From a virus, in IMG/VR virus record IMGVR_UViG_3300024252_000024, positions 1 through 47,948 of that record: DNA of 47,948 nt; one strand, 5' to 3'. Positions 22,933 through 29,729 of the stretch are shown one piece after another. A program made the position numbers and the translations under genes. The notes under the pieces are model-generated. The model saw nothing but the letters and a program-made list of their open reading frames with translations. It ran no database searches and was not told where the DNA came from. The stretch's first letter is position 1. Each line of letters begins with the position of its first letter.

Positions 22933-23661
22933 ATGACAAAATTACTAAGTATTAACGCGGATGCAAAGACAATAAAAGGAAACAAAAAAGGCTTTATGAC
23001 GGCCATACAATATTTAAGCCCTTATAAGGATAGCGGGGTTAACTTGTGCGCCAATGCAGACAACGCACAATGTCATATTGCATGTTTAAAATCCGCGGGC
23101 CGTATGGTTATGGCGTTCGATGCAAGACTAACCCGAACTAAACTTTATCTAACGAATCAGGCAGAATATTTTAGGCAATTAGTAAAAGAGATTAAAGCAT
23201 TTATTAAAAAGGCTGAACAAAACAATTTAACCCCTTTAGTGCGCTTGAATGGGACGAGTGATATACGTTGGGAAAATGTCGGGTTTTATTCTGAAGGCGT
23301 TTATTATCGTAACATTATGGAGCGCTTTGATGCTGTTCAATTTTATGATTATACTAAAATACCCAATAGAGAAAAAAGCATCAACGGCGTTCAAAGCTTC
23401 CCGACCAACTACGATTTAACTTTTAGTTATTCAGGCGCCAAAGGTTTTGAGAAGTTTACCGACCGAGCATTCAAAGACGGTAAACGGGTTGCGGTTGTAT
23501 TCGATAGGGTTGAAAATATCCCGTTAACGTTTCATGGTCGCAAAGTTGTAAGCGGGGATGATACAGATATCAGGCATCTAGATCCCGAGGATGTTGTGGT
23601 TTCATTATATGCGAAGGGACACGCAAAAAAAGATGGATCCGGGTTTGTTGTTAAGACGTAA
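22933..23661 (+). CDS. GP88-family protein
   Basis: 242 residues. Contains KGFMTAIQYLSPYKDSG, then NLCANADNAQCHIACLKSAG with three cysteines, RLTRTKLYLTNQAEYFRQL, LVRLNGTSDIRWENVG and YDYTKIPNRE. This is the pattern of the phage 'Gene product 88' family, whose members have a Cys-rich N-terminal segment and sit in early regions; activity unknown. Sole gene of cassette D, with its own promoter and terminator, so it may be needed in a different amount or time from its neighbours. Confidence 0.75.
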   Translation: MTKLLSINADAKTIKGNKKGFMTAIQYLSPYKDSGVNLCANADNAQCHIACLKSAGRMVMAFDARLTRTKLYLTNQAEYFRQLVKEIKAFIKKAEQNNLTPLVRLNGTSDIRWENVGFYSEGVYYRNIMERFDAVQFYDYTKIPNREKSINGVQSFPTNYDLTFSYSGAKGFEKFTDRAFKDGKRVAVVFDRVENIPLTFHGRKVVSGDDTDIRHLDPEDVVVSLYAKGHAKKDGSGFVVKT

Positions 23662-23683
23662 ACCCAACAGAGTACCTTGTGGG

Positions 23684-23706
23684 GGGCAGAGAAATCTGCC
23701 CTTTTT
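23684..23706 (+). terminator. Intrinsic terminator with GAAA loop
   Basis: GGGCAGA-GAAA-TCTGCCC followed by TTTTT (23702-23706). Ends cassette D. Confidence 0.9.
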
Positions 23707-23713
23707 ATTTACC

Positions 23714-23767
23714 TAGTGACTGGTATCAAAGGACAATGAGTGACTGGTATCAAAGGACATCGCCATC
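23714..23767 (+). repeat. Two tandem upstream boxes at the edge of the origin region
   Basis: Boxes start at 23714 and 23738 (24-base period), both with GTGACTGGTATCAAAGGACA. No TATAAT follows at the spacing seen in cassettes B-D. The pair sits between the last cassette terminator and the iteron field. Confidence 0.8.
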
Positions 23768-23781
23768 GACATTGGGTTTAC

Positions 23782-23798
23782 GATAAGTTTTACTTATC
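23782..23798. promoter_or_regulatory. Inverted repeat, operator-like
   Basis: GATAAGT-TTT-ACTTATC, perfect 7-base arms. Lies between the box pair and the first iterons. Confidence 0.5.
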
Positions 23799-23802
23799 AA
23801 TT

Positions 23803-23826
23803 TGTTCCAATGTTCCAATGTTCCAA
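23803..23826 (+). repeat. Iterons TGTTCCAA x3
   Basis: Three perfect head-to-tail copies, period 8. Confidence 0.9.
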
Positions 23827-23929
23827 CCCAAAACAAGTATACATAGGATTTTTCAGGATTCCGAAAGTCAAGAGACCTGATTTCGCGGTGCAATAAAAAA
23901 GCCTGTGAGCATATCGTACTTAAAACAGT

Positions 23930-23945
23930 GTGGAACATTGGAACA
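23930..23945 (-). repeat. Iterons TTGGAACA (reverse) x2
   Basis: GTGGAACA and TTGGAACA, period 8, opposite orientation to the first cluster. Confidence 0.8.
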
Positions 23946-24031
23946 GCACACAAAATATACAGCACTATATATATATAATATTAATATTTATAGTAGTAGT
24001 AGTAAGGGTTTAAAGGAATTCGCACCAATAG

Positions 24032-24052
24032 TTATCCACAAGTTAATCCACA
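24032..24052 (+). other. DnaA-box pair
   Basis: TTATCCACA (24032-24040) is a perfect consensus DnaA box; TAATCCACA (24044-24052) has one mismatch; period 12. Confidence 0.65.
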
Positions 24053-24072
24053 GATTTTGTGTAGCTTTACAT

Positions 24073-24109
24073 ATGGAACACGTTGGAACATGGAACAGAC
24101 TTTGGAACA
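24073..24109 (-). repeat. Iterons TTGGAACA (reverse) x4
   Basis: Copies end at 24080, 24090, 24097 and 24109; two are full TTGGAACA and two differ at the first base. Confidence 0.85.
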
Positions 24110-24264
24110 GACCCGAATCCTATTAAATCAATGAAATCAACGAGATAGCACCTACAAGGCTCGTAGCGAGATAATTAGTAAACTTGAACCTTACCTATCA
24201 ACCCTTACTAGAACGTCGCATACAGAGCCAATATGACAACTTAAATTTTACAAGTATCAAGACC

Positions 24265-24306
24265 TGTTCCAATAATCGTGTTCCAATCTGTTCCAATCTG
24301 TTCCAA
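24265..24306 (+). repeat. Iterons TGTTCCAA x4
   Basis: Perfect copies start at 24265, 24279, 24289 and 24299; the last three have a 10-base period. Confidence 0.9.
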
Positions 24307-24324
24307 TAATAATTAAAGTATTAG

Positions 24325-24353
24325 TTGACATGTCTGAAATAGTAGCGTAATGT
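24325..24353 (+). promoter_or_regulatory. Promoter for the 24.4-31 kb gene run
   Basis: Consensus -35 TTGACA (24325-24330), 17 bases, then TAATGT (24348-24353) within GCGTAATGTTTTAT, which resembles the early -10 region. Predicted start ~35 bases before the 24397 ATG. It directly abuts the last iterons, so initiator binding could repress it. Confidence 0.65.
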
Positions 24354-24396
24354 TTTATGTAGCTTTACTAATTTTTAACCACACGAGGAACTAAAA

Positions 24397-24600
24397 ATGA
24401 ATATTAAAATAACTAGAAACGAGTACGGAACTTTAGAGTTTGATGGAACTTTTGAAGAGAAAGACGCAGTAAGACAAGAATTAAATGAGAGAATTAAAAA
24501 AGCTAAAGAGGCTAGTGAGGTTTTGTTTCAATTAATAAAAGACCTAGAATTTCAGAAATTAGAATTAATTGTGAGCAACCACACGGGAGAAACAGTATGA
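24397..24600 (+). CDS. Small helical protein
   Basis: 67 residues: MNIKITRNEYGTLEFDGTFE then a coiled-coil-like VRQELNERIKKAKEASEVLF. First gene after the origin region, with GAGGAA upstream. ATGA overlap with the next gene. Unknown function. Confidence 0.6.
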   Translation: MNIKITRNEYGTLEFDGTFEEKDAVRQELNERIKKAKEASEVLFQLIKDLEFQKLELIVSNHTGETV

Positions 24601-24761
24601 ATATGACAGATGAACTTGACGAAATAATGGGGTGGACTTCCACCTCATATGAGGGAGAAAAGGCATGGGAGATAGTAGGCGGACGCATGTCAGGCACTGA
24701 TTACAAACTTGCATTATTAAGACTACAAGGAGATTCAAATGAACCCAATGAGAGATATTAA
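24597..24761 (+). CDS. Small acidic protein
   Basis: 54 residues: MNMTDELDEIMGWTSTSYEG, ending LQGDSNEPNERY. Coupled to the previous gene by ATGA; its end overlaps the next gene by 23 bases and carries that gene's AAGGAG. Unknown function. Confidence 0.55.
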   Translation: MNMTDELDEIMGWTSTSYEGEKAWEIVGGRMSGTDYKLALLRLQGDSNEPNERY

Positions 24762-24948
24762 TAAATCAAGGGGGAATTGCCCCAACCTCACTTGGTCGGG
24801 CAGACCATCGGAAACTACACCAAAAACCAAATGTGGCTCGACAGGATGGTACGGAAAACCTGTCGCATGTCATGAGTGTGAAACAAAACATGACCAAGAA
24901 ACACAACCCTATTACCCCGAAGACGATTATGACGACGGACTTAATTAA
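24739..24948 (+). CDS. Small Cys-rich protein, possible zinc binding
   Basis: 69 residues with four cysteines (GNCPNLTW, KCGSTGW, VACHECE), suggesting a zinc knuckle. The C-terminus YYPEDDYDDGLN is shared with the product at 25138-25293. Starts after AAGGAG. Unknown function. Confidence 0.6.
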   Translation: MNPMRDINKSRGNCPNLTWSGRPSETTPKTKCGSTGWYGKPVACHECETKHDQETQPYYPEDDYDDGLN

Positions 24949-24961
24949 AAAGGAGATTCAA

Positions 24962-25138
24962 ATGAATATAACAGAAGAGGAAATTAAAGAAGTTGTCAAA
25001 GAGCTAACGAATATGACAGAAGAGCGAATTAAAAAAGAAGTACTCTATGATTTATGGCTAGGCGATAAACTTTTTACTGAAGAGCAAGATGAGGTGATAG
25101 AAACTGAAATCCAAAAACGACTACAAGGAGAAAAATAA
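24962..25138 (+). CDS. Small helical protein
   Basis: 58 residues from ATG at 24962, after AAGGAG: MNITEEEIKEVVKELTNMTE and TEEQDEVIETEIQKRLQGEK. Acidic coiled-coil-like. The longer frame from 24833 has no ribosome site and overlaps the previous gene. Unknown function. Confidence 0.6.
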   Translation: MNITEEEIKEVVKELTNMTEERIKKEVLYDLWLGDKLFTEEQDEVIETEIQKRLQGEK

Positions 25139-25293
25139 TGAGTAAAGAAAAGACTATAAAAATATATGTAGAGGGGGGTGCAGTCATAGATGTTATAAAT
25201 ATTCCACCGAATTATAGTTGTGAGATTATTGATTATGACCAAGAATCACACCCATATTACGCCGAAGATGACTACGATGACGGACTACTTTAA
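25138..25293 (+). CDS. Small protein sharing an acidic C-terminus with a neighbour
   Basis: 51 residues: MSKEKTIKIYVEGGAVIDVI, then IPPNYSCEIIDYDQESH and PYYAEDDYDDGLL. The end matches that of the 24739 product and the MSKEKT start matches that of the 26110 product, suggesting mosaic assembly. TAATG coupling to the upstream gene. Confidence 0.6.
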   Translation: MSKEKTIKIYVEGGAVIDVINIPPNYSCEIIDYDQESHPYYAEDDYDDGLL

Positions 25294-25310
25294 CTACAAG
25301 GAGAATCATA

Positions 25311-25967
25311 ATGATTAGAATGACATGGAAACAGTTTGAAGATAAGTATCAATTTGAAACAGATGAGAACGGCTCACAATTATTCTCGGCTCAAGACAGT
25401 CGCAAGATAGATGTTGAGGAAGAACACGGAGACAATGCTTGGCGATATATTTGGACAGTCTGTTCCGAGGGCAGTGATGAATACTTTGTTGCGGGGTATG
25501 CCGTTGTCAATCGCATGGACTACATGATTGCAACAGTACCCAATGATTTTTCTGCTGAAAAGTGTGAGATGGGAGAGTCAGTTGAGATTGTCGAGGACTA
25601 TGATGAGCTATCACAAAGACCGAAGAACGAGTTGGCTATCAACCCCAAACAAATAGAGGGATACCCCCAACTCAATACCTACCTCCACTATGCAAAGTAC
25701 GACCTATGGATAAAAGGCGAACTCAAGATAGTCGAGATATTTGCCGAGCAGAACATAGATGACTATGTATGGTTCAGCCTAGCGATTGACGGAGAGGTCA
25801 TGGAGACGTCCGAGTATAGTGATTGGAATCCTGAAGAAGAGGACGAGAAAGGGGAGTTCGACTTTGATGAGCTAGTCAAGACCGAACTCATGGGTAACCG
25901 ATACTTGGGCAGAGATATTGTTGCCGATACATTTATGAAAATAACTTTAGAGGAGGTAACATCATGA
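25311..25967 (+). CDS. Acidic early protein, unknown function
   Basis: 218 residues from ATG at 25311 after AAGGAG. N-terminal part: MTWKQFEDKYQFETDENGSQ, then AWRYIWTVCSEGSDEYFVAG. C-terminal part: DLWIKGELKIVEIFAEQNID and an acidic stretch NPEEEDEKGEFDFDELVKTE. Probably two small alpha/beta domains. Pattern seen in marine phages, function unknown. Confidence 0.6.
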   Translation: MIRMTWKQFEDKYQFETDENGSQLFSAQDSRKIDVEEEHGDNAWRYIWTVCSEGSDEYFVAGYAVVNRMDYMIATVPNDFSAEKCEMGESVEIVEDYDELSQRPKNELAINPKQIEGYPQLNTYLHYAKYDLWIKGELKIVEIFAEQNIDDYVWFSLAIDGEVMETSEYSDWNPEEEDEKGEFDFDELVKTELMGNRYLGRDIVADTFMKITLEEVTS

Positions 25968-26107
25968 GTAAAAAAGCTCAAAGCCAATACCACGAACTTG
26001 TAAAAGATATTTTGTGGACTTTTGTTAATGAAAAAGATATTCCTGAGATTGAAAAACAAGTTAATGAAGTCCGTAAAGAATTCAACCAACGCAAATTAGG
26101 AGAATAA
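25964..26107 (+). CDS. Small protein, 47 residues
   Basis: MSKKAQSQYHELVKDILWTF, then EKDIPEIEKQVNEVRKEFNQ and RKLGE. Coupled by ATGA to the previous gene. Its last codons FNQRKLGE and the embedded TTAGGAGA site recur at the end of the next gene. Confidence 0.6.
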   Translation: MSKKAQSQYHELVKDILWTFVNEKDIPEIEKQVNEVRKEFNQRKLGE

Positions 26108-26109
26108 TT

Positions 26110-26577
26110 ATGAGCAAAGAAAAGACAACAGAAATTCGACCATACAAATGGTCGGCTTGGGACTTTGAACTATTTAGTCGGGATCGAGAGGGTAAAACCG
26201 AGTACGCATTTATTACTACCGAACACAAGTGGGTCACATTGGCAATCGACGGAGACTATAACCTAGTTCCTGTCGAGCAACACAAACTACTCGCCCCACT
26301 GTTTGATGGGATAACTGCCTCAACTGATATGTACTTTGTCATTGACGGAGTATGTGGAGTAGATGAGGCAGACGGAGGGTACATCGATATGGAGTTTTCC
26401 GAGCAACACTTGAAGACCGAGTACGCTACCTTGCAGAAACTAGACAACAACCACGACCTATGTGAATCAGAGATTCTATTTGAAATGGGGTTCAAGGAGT
26501 ATGAGGACAAGATGAACATCTCTGACGACTACACCCGAACAGTAATTAAATTCAACCAACGCAAACTAGGAGAGTGA
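26110..26577 (+). CDS. Early protein, unknown function
   Basis: 155 residues. MSKEKTTEIRPYKWSAWDFE, ITTEHKWVTLAIDGDYNLV, a central DMYFVIDGVCGVDEADGGYI and an end VIKFNQRKLGE. Probably a small beta-rich domain. The shared FNQRKLGE end overlaps the ribosome site of the next gene, as in the preceding gene. Confidence 0.6.
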   Translation: MSKEKTTEIRPYKWSAWDFELFSRDREGKTEYAFITTEHKWVTLAIDGDYNLVPVEQHKLLAPLFDGITASTDMYFVIDGVCGVDEADGGYIDMEFSEQHLKTEYATLQKLDNNHDLCESEILFEMGFKEYEDKMNISDDYTRTVIKFNQRKLGE

Positions 26578-26579
26578 AC

Positions 26580-26807
26580 ATGGAAACAGAAGTAACAAAG
26601 AAGTACAGGATATACAGATTCATTAATGACATATCAATAAATGGTAAAGAGTTTATTTGTGAGGATGATGGCTCGATCAAATTGTTCGATAGTGAAGACC
26701 ACGCAAAGGCATTCATTAAAGAGGGCGACCCGTCAATCGATGTGGAGGCCGACGACCTACTACATGAATATGGACTAGACATTGAGGAGGACGACGATGG
26801 AGTTTGA
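26580..26807 (+). CDS. Small acidic protein
   Basis: 75 residues from ATG at 26580, 7 bases after AGGAG; the GTG at 26574 is too close. METEVTKKYRIYRFINDISI then FICEDDGSIKLFDSEDHAKA, ending in acidic LDIEEDDDGV. Unknown function. Confidence 0.6.
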   Translation: METEVTKKYRIYRFINDISINGKEFICEDDGSIKLFDSEDHAKAFIKEGDPSIDVEADDLLHEYGLDIEEDDDGV

Positions 26808-26958
26808 TACTGATTTACTAGATGAGTACTGCCGAAATACATTCGGCCATAGCAATTGGGAGTTTATTGAAACCAAGCCTGACCATGTAATTGTGAAGTT
26901 TAACAAAGAACCTTTAGAGGATGATGACATGAGCGAATTTGAGAGAGGAGAACGATAA
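26797..26958 (+). CDS. Small acidic protein, 53 residues
   Basis: MEFDTDLLDEYCRNTFGHSN, then WEFIETKPDHVIVKFNKEP and an acidic end with the next gene's GAGAGGAG site. Overlaps the previous gene by 11 bases and the next by 1. Unknown function. Confidence 0.6.
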   Translation: MEFDTDLLDEYCRNTFGHSNWEFIETKPDHVIVKFNKEPLEDDDMSEFERGER

Positions 26959-27158
26959 TGAAACAAAATAAAGACGGGTCAATTTCAGTAACATGGAACA
27001 TAGAAGACGTTCAATCATTAGAACCAAAAGTAACAGATGAACAAGCTATGGAAGTTTTAGAGTTAGCTCTTGATAATCATGACGCTAATGTAGGAATCAA
27101 TTGGGGAGTCCTAGAATTTTGGATATCCCAAGTTTACAAGGAGAATGACAATGACTAA
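26958..27158 (+). CDS. Small protein, 66 residues
   Basis: MKQNKDGSISVTWNIEDVQS, then VTDEQAMEVLELALDNHDAN and WGVLEFWISQVYKENDND. A 'DEQAxEVLxxxxxxHDAxxGxxW' pattern is frequent in phage small proteins. Unknown function. Confidence 0.6.
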   Translation: MKQNKDGSISVTWNIEDVQSLEPKVTDEQAMEVLELALDNHDANVGINWGVLEFWISQVYKENDND

Positions 27159-27429
27159 AAGATGGTACACAAACAACTGGGATGGGTCAGCGTGGGTATT
27201 CAACAAAGCCCTAGACGAAGTAGAAGTTCAGATAGATATTCTGTATGACGTTGAACATGATGACGGGGGGAGTTTCCCCGCGATATACCCAATAGCAACA
27301 TACTCGGATGACGATGGATACGAGCAAGACTATAAGTTATCGGAGAATGAGATTCAAAAATTTTACGAGGAGGTCTACGAGGCTATGCAAGAAGAACCTA
27401 TGTACGATGAATACGGAGGTGCGCTATGA
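27151..27429 (+). CDS. Small acidic protein, 92 residues
   Basis: Start set at ATG 27151 (7 bases after AAGGAG) rather than 27145. MTKRWYTNNWDGSAWVFNKA, YDVEHDDGGSFPAIYPIATY, and an acidic end. Unknown function. Confidence 0.6.
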   Translation: MTKRWYTNNWDGSAWVFNKALDEVEVQIDILYDVEHDDGGSFPAIYPIATYSDDDGYEQDYKLSENEIQKFYEEVYEAMQEEPMYDEYGGAL

Positions 27430-27467
27430 CAGTAGAACAAATAGAGGAGTGTGAAGATGAAATATAA
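27426..27467 (+). CDS. Possible 13-codon leader peptide
   Basis: MTVEQIEECEDEI, starting by overlap with the previous stop and carrying the GAGGAG site for the next gene, whose ATG lies inside it (11-base overlap). A coupling leader rather than a functional protein is likely. Confidence 0.35.
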   Translation: MTVEQIEECEDEI

Positions 27468-27612
27468 ATACATACCTGAAACAAAAAAAGAAAAATTAAT
27501 AGATAAGGTGATGAGAATTAAAACATCATTTATTTATTCTGATAGAGCCGAGCTATTATGGAATATGGACGAAGATGATTTGGAAATTTTATTAAAGGAG
27601 ATACAACAATGA
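27457..27612 (+). CDS. Small protein, 51 residues
   Basis: MKYKYIPETKKEKLIDKVMR, then IKTSFIYSDRAELLWNMDED and a C-terminus LEILLKEIQQ. GAGGAG 8 bases upstream; ATGA overlap with the next gene. A+T-rich and more basic than its neighbours. Unknown function. Confidence 0.6.
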   Translation: MKYKYIPETKKEKLIDKVMRIKTSFIYSDRAELLWNMDEDDLEILLKEIQQ

Positions 27613-27827
27613 GTAAACTAAAACTAAAACACTATCGAGTGTATGTCACGCAGTATTGTATACCGATGGACATCATGGCAGTAAGTACAACCCAAGCAAA
27701 AAGAATTGCTACCGAAGACCGCACATGGGAAGTAATGGATGCTGACATTCGAGCAGAAAGACAGGAGGAGAGAGAGGAACAAGAGGCTATAGATGAAGAA
27801 GACTATCAATACAGGGGGAACACATAA
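27609..27827 (+). CDS. Small protein with acidic tail
   Basis: 72 residues. LKLKHYRVYVTQYCIPMDIM, AVSTTQAKRIATEDRTWEVM, then a Glu/Arg-rich helix. The 'YRVYVxQxxxxxMDIxAxSxxQA' pattern suggests a small beta-alpha domain common in phages. Unknown function. Confidence 0.6.
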   Translation: MSKLKLKHYRVYVTQYCIPMDIMAVSTTQAKRIATEDRTWEVMDADIRAERQEEREEQEAIDEEDYQYRGNT

Positions 27828-28048
27828 TGTACCACGTGCAAATGAAAAAATCTTTCGATCGAGGAGGAGACAAATGGATGTCAGCTTGGGAGGGTGCGGA
27901 ATGCAACACTCAAGAAGAGGCGTTCGATATGCTAGATGAATATCTAGAAGAGGCAAAGGAAGATGGGCTTGAATATAATCGAGACCATTATCGAGTTAAA
28001 TATATAGAGGGCATAGTCATAGACTTTAGCCCCGAGGGAGAAGAGTAA
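27827..28048 (+). CDS. Small protein, 73 residues
   Basis: MYHVQMKKSFDRGGDKWMSA, then CNTQEEAFDMLDEYLEEAKE and YRVKYIEGIVIDFSPEGEE. Resembles the preceding product in using a 'QEEA' helix followed by a YRVKY strand. Overlaps by 1 base on each side. Unknown function. Confidence 0.6.
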   Translation: MYHVQMKKSFDRGGDKWMSAWEGAECNTQEEAFDMLDEYLEEAKEDGLEYNRDHYRVKYIEGIVIDFSPEGEE

Positions 28049-28311
28049 TGCCTAAAGAAAAGATTGATTATGTAGAGCAAGACATTTATGACTACTTTGG
28101 GGCAGACCAAGATATTTGGAAAGCCGAACGACATGAACTACTGGGAATCATTGGGGGTATGAGTGGCATACTAGAACTCATATGGCACAACCAAGTGTCG
28201 GCTGAGCGTTCATTCAAAGACTTTAAGGATTGGCTAAAAGAAACGAAAGAACTTGACATGATAGAAGTTGTAGATAATACTGATACTCCAATCAAAGTCG
28301 GAGAGGGCTAA
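28048..28311 (+). CDS. Small protein, 87 residues
   Basis: MPKEKIDYVEQDIYDYFGAD, then RHELLGIIGGMSGILELIW, a short hydrophobic helix, and a charged C-terminus. Unknown function. Confidence 0.55.
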   Translation: MPKEKIDYVEQDIYDYFGADQDIWKAERHELLGIIGGMSGILELIWHNQVSAERSFKDFKDWLKETKELDMIEVVDNTDTPIKVGEG

Positions 28312-28568
28312 TGGCACACCATATTTTTATCAAAGTTCGTAGACTACTCATGGACTTCGTTGCCTTACTTGATAAACATAGCATAGGCAGTGAAGACCGA
28401 GAAGAGGCTAATCGAATCATCGAAGAGCTATCAGTAATAATGAAAGATGAGAAGTTTGTAGAACATCTTGAAACCGAAATAAAGCAACACGAACATCAAC
28501 AAATGACAGACGACATTGCAGACGAGATTCTATCTCATGGATGTCCGAACGGAAATTGTGATGTGTAA
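28311..28568 (+). CDS. Small helical protein, 85 residues
   Basis: Helical: FIKVRRLLMDFVALLDKHSI, then REEANRIIEELSVIMKDEKF, ending ILSHGCPNGNCDV, where a CPNGNC pair could bind a metal. Start overlaps the previous stop. Unknown function. Confidence 0.55.
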   Translation: MAHHIFIKVRRLLMDFVALLDKHSIGSEDREEANRIIEELSVIMKDEKFVEHLETEIKQHEHQQMTDDIADEILSHGCPNGNCDV

Positions 28569-28610
28569 CAGAGAGAGCAGTATTTTATTTTAATTAAATG
28601 GAGAGAGCGA

Positions 28611-28958
28611 ATGAACCAAGTAACAAAGAAAAACGCAATAGCATTAGCAGTTATCGTAGCAATTGGAGGGCTTGTGTATGTATCAAAACAAGATGTACCC
28701 ACACCCGCACCCGCGTCAACACCCGCGGTAGTCATAGTTGAAACTATCACAGAATCAGAGGCTAGGTCACTGGTATCAAAAGACACCGGCATTGACCTTA
28801 TAAATCTTGGAGACGAAACAGTTCTTCCTGAAATTGCGGGATATGACAACCCAACAGTTGACGACCTACCCCCACTTACATTGGATGGCTCACACCTACC
28901 CGACATGGCGGGATATGAGTCACCATCAGCTGACAAACTTCCACCACTAGAATCATAG
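28611..28958 (+). CDS. Single-pass membrane protein with C-terminal repeats
   Basis: 115 residues. N-terminal anchor: NQVTKKN then AIALAVIVAIGGLVYVS; the rest is Pro/Asp-rich and probably periplasmic. Two C-terminal repeats share LP(E/D)(I/M)AGY followed by P..D.LPPL. Separated from the previous gene by 42 bases; GAGAGAG upstream. A stretch of its coding DNA (28764-28793) matches the early upstream box. Possible envelope-directed early function, e.g. superinfection exclusion; inference only. Confidence 0.55.
   Translation: MNQVTKKNAIALAVIVAIGGLVYVSKQDVPTPAPASTPAVVIVETITESEARSLVSKDTGIDLINLGDETVLPEIAGYDNPTVDDLPPLTLDGSHLPDMAGYESPSADKLPPLES
28764..28793 (+). other. Upstream-box-like sequence inside a gene
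   Basis: ACTGGTATCAAA then one mismatch then GACACCG matches 20 of 21 central positions of the intergenic box. It encodes part of ARSLVSKDTGID in the membrane protein and no promoter-like -10 follows. Confidence 0.55.
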
Positions 28959-29272
28959 TGGCAACACCTGAAAAGAAAGTAAAACAGAAAGTATGTGCCA
29001 AGCTTAAGGAACTTGGTGCGTACTACTTTTATGCCTCAACAGGAGGATATGGGGCAAGTGGTGTACCTGACATCGTCGCATGTTACAAAGGTAAGTTTAT
29101 CGGGATCGAGTGTAAAGCCAATGGAAACAAAGCAACGGCCTTACAACAGAAACACTTACGGGAGATAAGTATGCAACAAGGAGTCTCACTAATTATTGAC
29201 GAGACGAATATTGAGATGTTAGAGTATTACGTTAAAGGCAAACGAGTGATGAGTTTGGAGAGTAAAACATGA
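28958..29272 (+). CDS. VRR-NUC domain nuclease
   Basis: 104 residues, GTG start overlapping the previous stop by one base. Catalytic pattern of the VRR-NUC fold: GVPDIV at 35-40, GIECKANG at 49-56 and Q63 in the following helix, with the KKVKQKVCAKLKELGAYYF N-terminus. VRR-NUC proteins are PD-(D/E)XK nucleases that cut branched DNA, often in phages for recombination or junction resolution. Complete at the usual stand-alone length. Sits in the early run ahead of the polymerase. Confidence 0.85.
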   Translation: MATPEKKVKQKVCAKLKELGAYYFYASTGGYGASGVPDIVACYKGKFIGIECKANGNKATALQQKHLREISMQQGVSLIIDETNIEMLEYYVKGKRVMSLESKT

Positions 29273-29499
29273 ATGCAGAAAATAATAAAGCAAAGAAAGA
29301 ACTTACACGCATGCAAACTAAAGAACAAGCAATAGATATGTTAAGGGAGGAGGGGTACACGGTTTTATACCCAATACCGAAAGAGGCTTCAAGAATACGC
29401 ATGGAAGCGAGAATGGTAAGGGTATTAAAACAAAGCATAATACCTGTGTTAGAGCATAGTGGGTATACGGTAACTAAAACAGGAGTGCCTAAAAGATGA
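29269..29499 (+). CDS. Small basic protein
   Basis: 76 residues, helical and basic: KELTRMQTKEQAIDMLREEG then MEARMVRVLKQSIIPVLEHS. Follows the nuclease with ATGA overlap. Unknown function. Confidence 0.55.
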   Translation: MNAENNKAKKELTRMQTKEQAIDMLREEGYTVLYPIPKEASRIRMEARMVRVLKQSIIPVLEHSGYTVTKTGVPKR

Positions 29500-29729
29500 A
29501 TGCAGAAGATGTAGACATGGTAAATCATCCACCCCATTACACAAGTACGAAGTATGAGGTGATAGATATACTAGAAGAATTTTTTAAAGACGACCCACTA
29601 TTGTGGCAATGTGGTAAATATCTTTTACGATGTAAAGGTAAGGGAAACCTAGAGCAAGACCTTAGTAAGATGATATGGTACGCTAAACGTAGGATGGAGA
29701 GAGAGGACATAAATGACAATAAAACGTAG
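29496..29729 (+). CDS. DUF3310 family protein
   Basis: 77 residues. VNHPPHYTSTKYEVIDILEE, then CGKYLLRCKGKGNLEQDLSK and IWYAKRRMERED match the DUF3310 pattern (VNHPxHY...KYL.R...K.....DL.K...Y). The family is widespread in phages and sometimes labelled nucleotide-kinase-like, with no proven activity. Overlaps on both sides with neighbours. Confidence 0.85.
   Translation: MNAEDVDMVNHPPHYTSTKYEVIDILEEFFKDDPLLWQCGKYLLRCKGKGNLEQDLSKMIWYAKRRMEREDINDNKT

Larger units (their letters stand above)
23800..24310. other. Candidate replication origin
   Basis: About 510 bases without genes, at the centre of a 735-base gene-free stretch (23662-24396). Contents: three tandem TGTTCCAA iterons (23803-23826); a reverse pair (23930-23945); a ~26-base A/T-only tract (23966-23991); a TAG triplet run; a perfect DnaA box and a one-mismatch copy (24032-24052); four reverse iterons (24073-24109); four forward iterons (24265-24306). 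Iterons, AT-rich tract and DnaA boxes together are the classic parts of a theta-type origin. Function inferred; no initiator gene is adjacent. Confidence 0.6.

Noticed and set aside
23750-24126. ORFs across the origin region on both strands
   Set aside because: They run through iterons and the A/T tract, lack ribosome sites and have biased composition.
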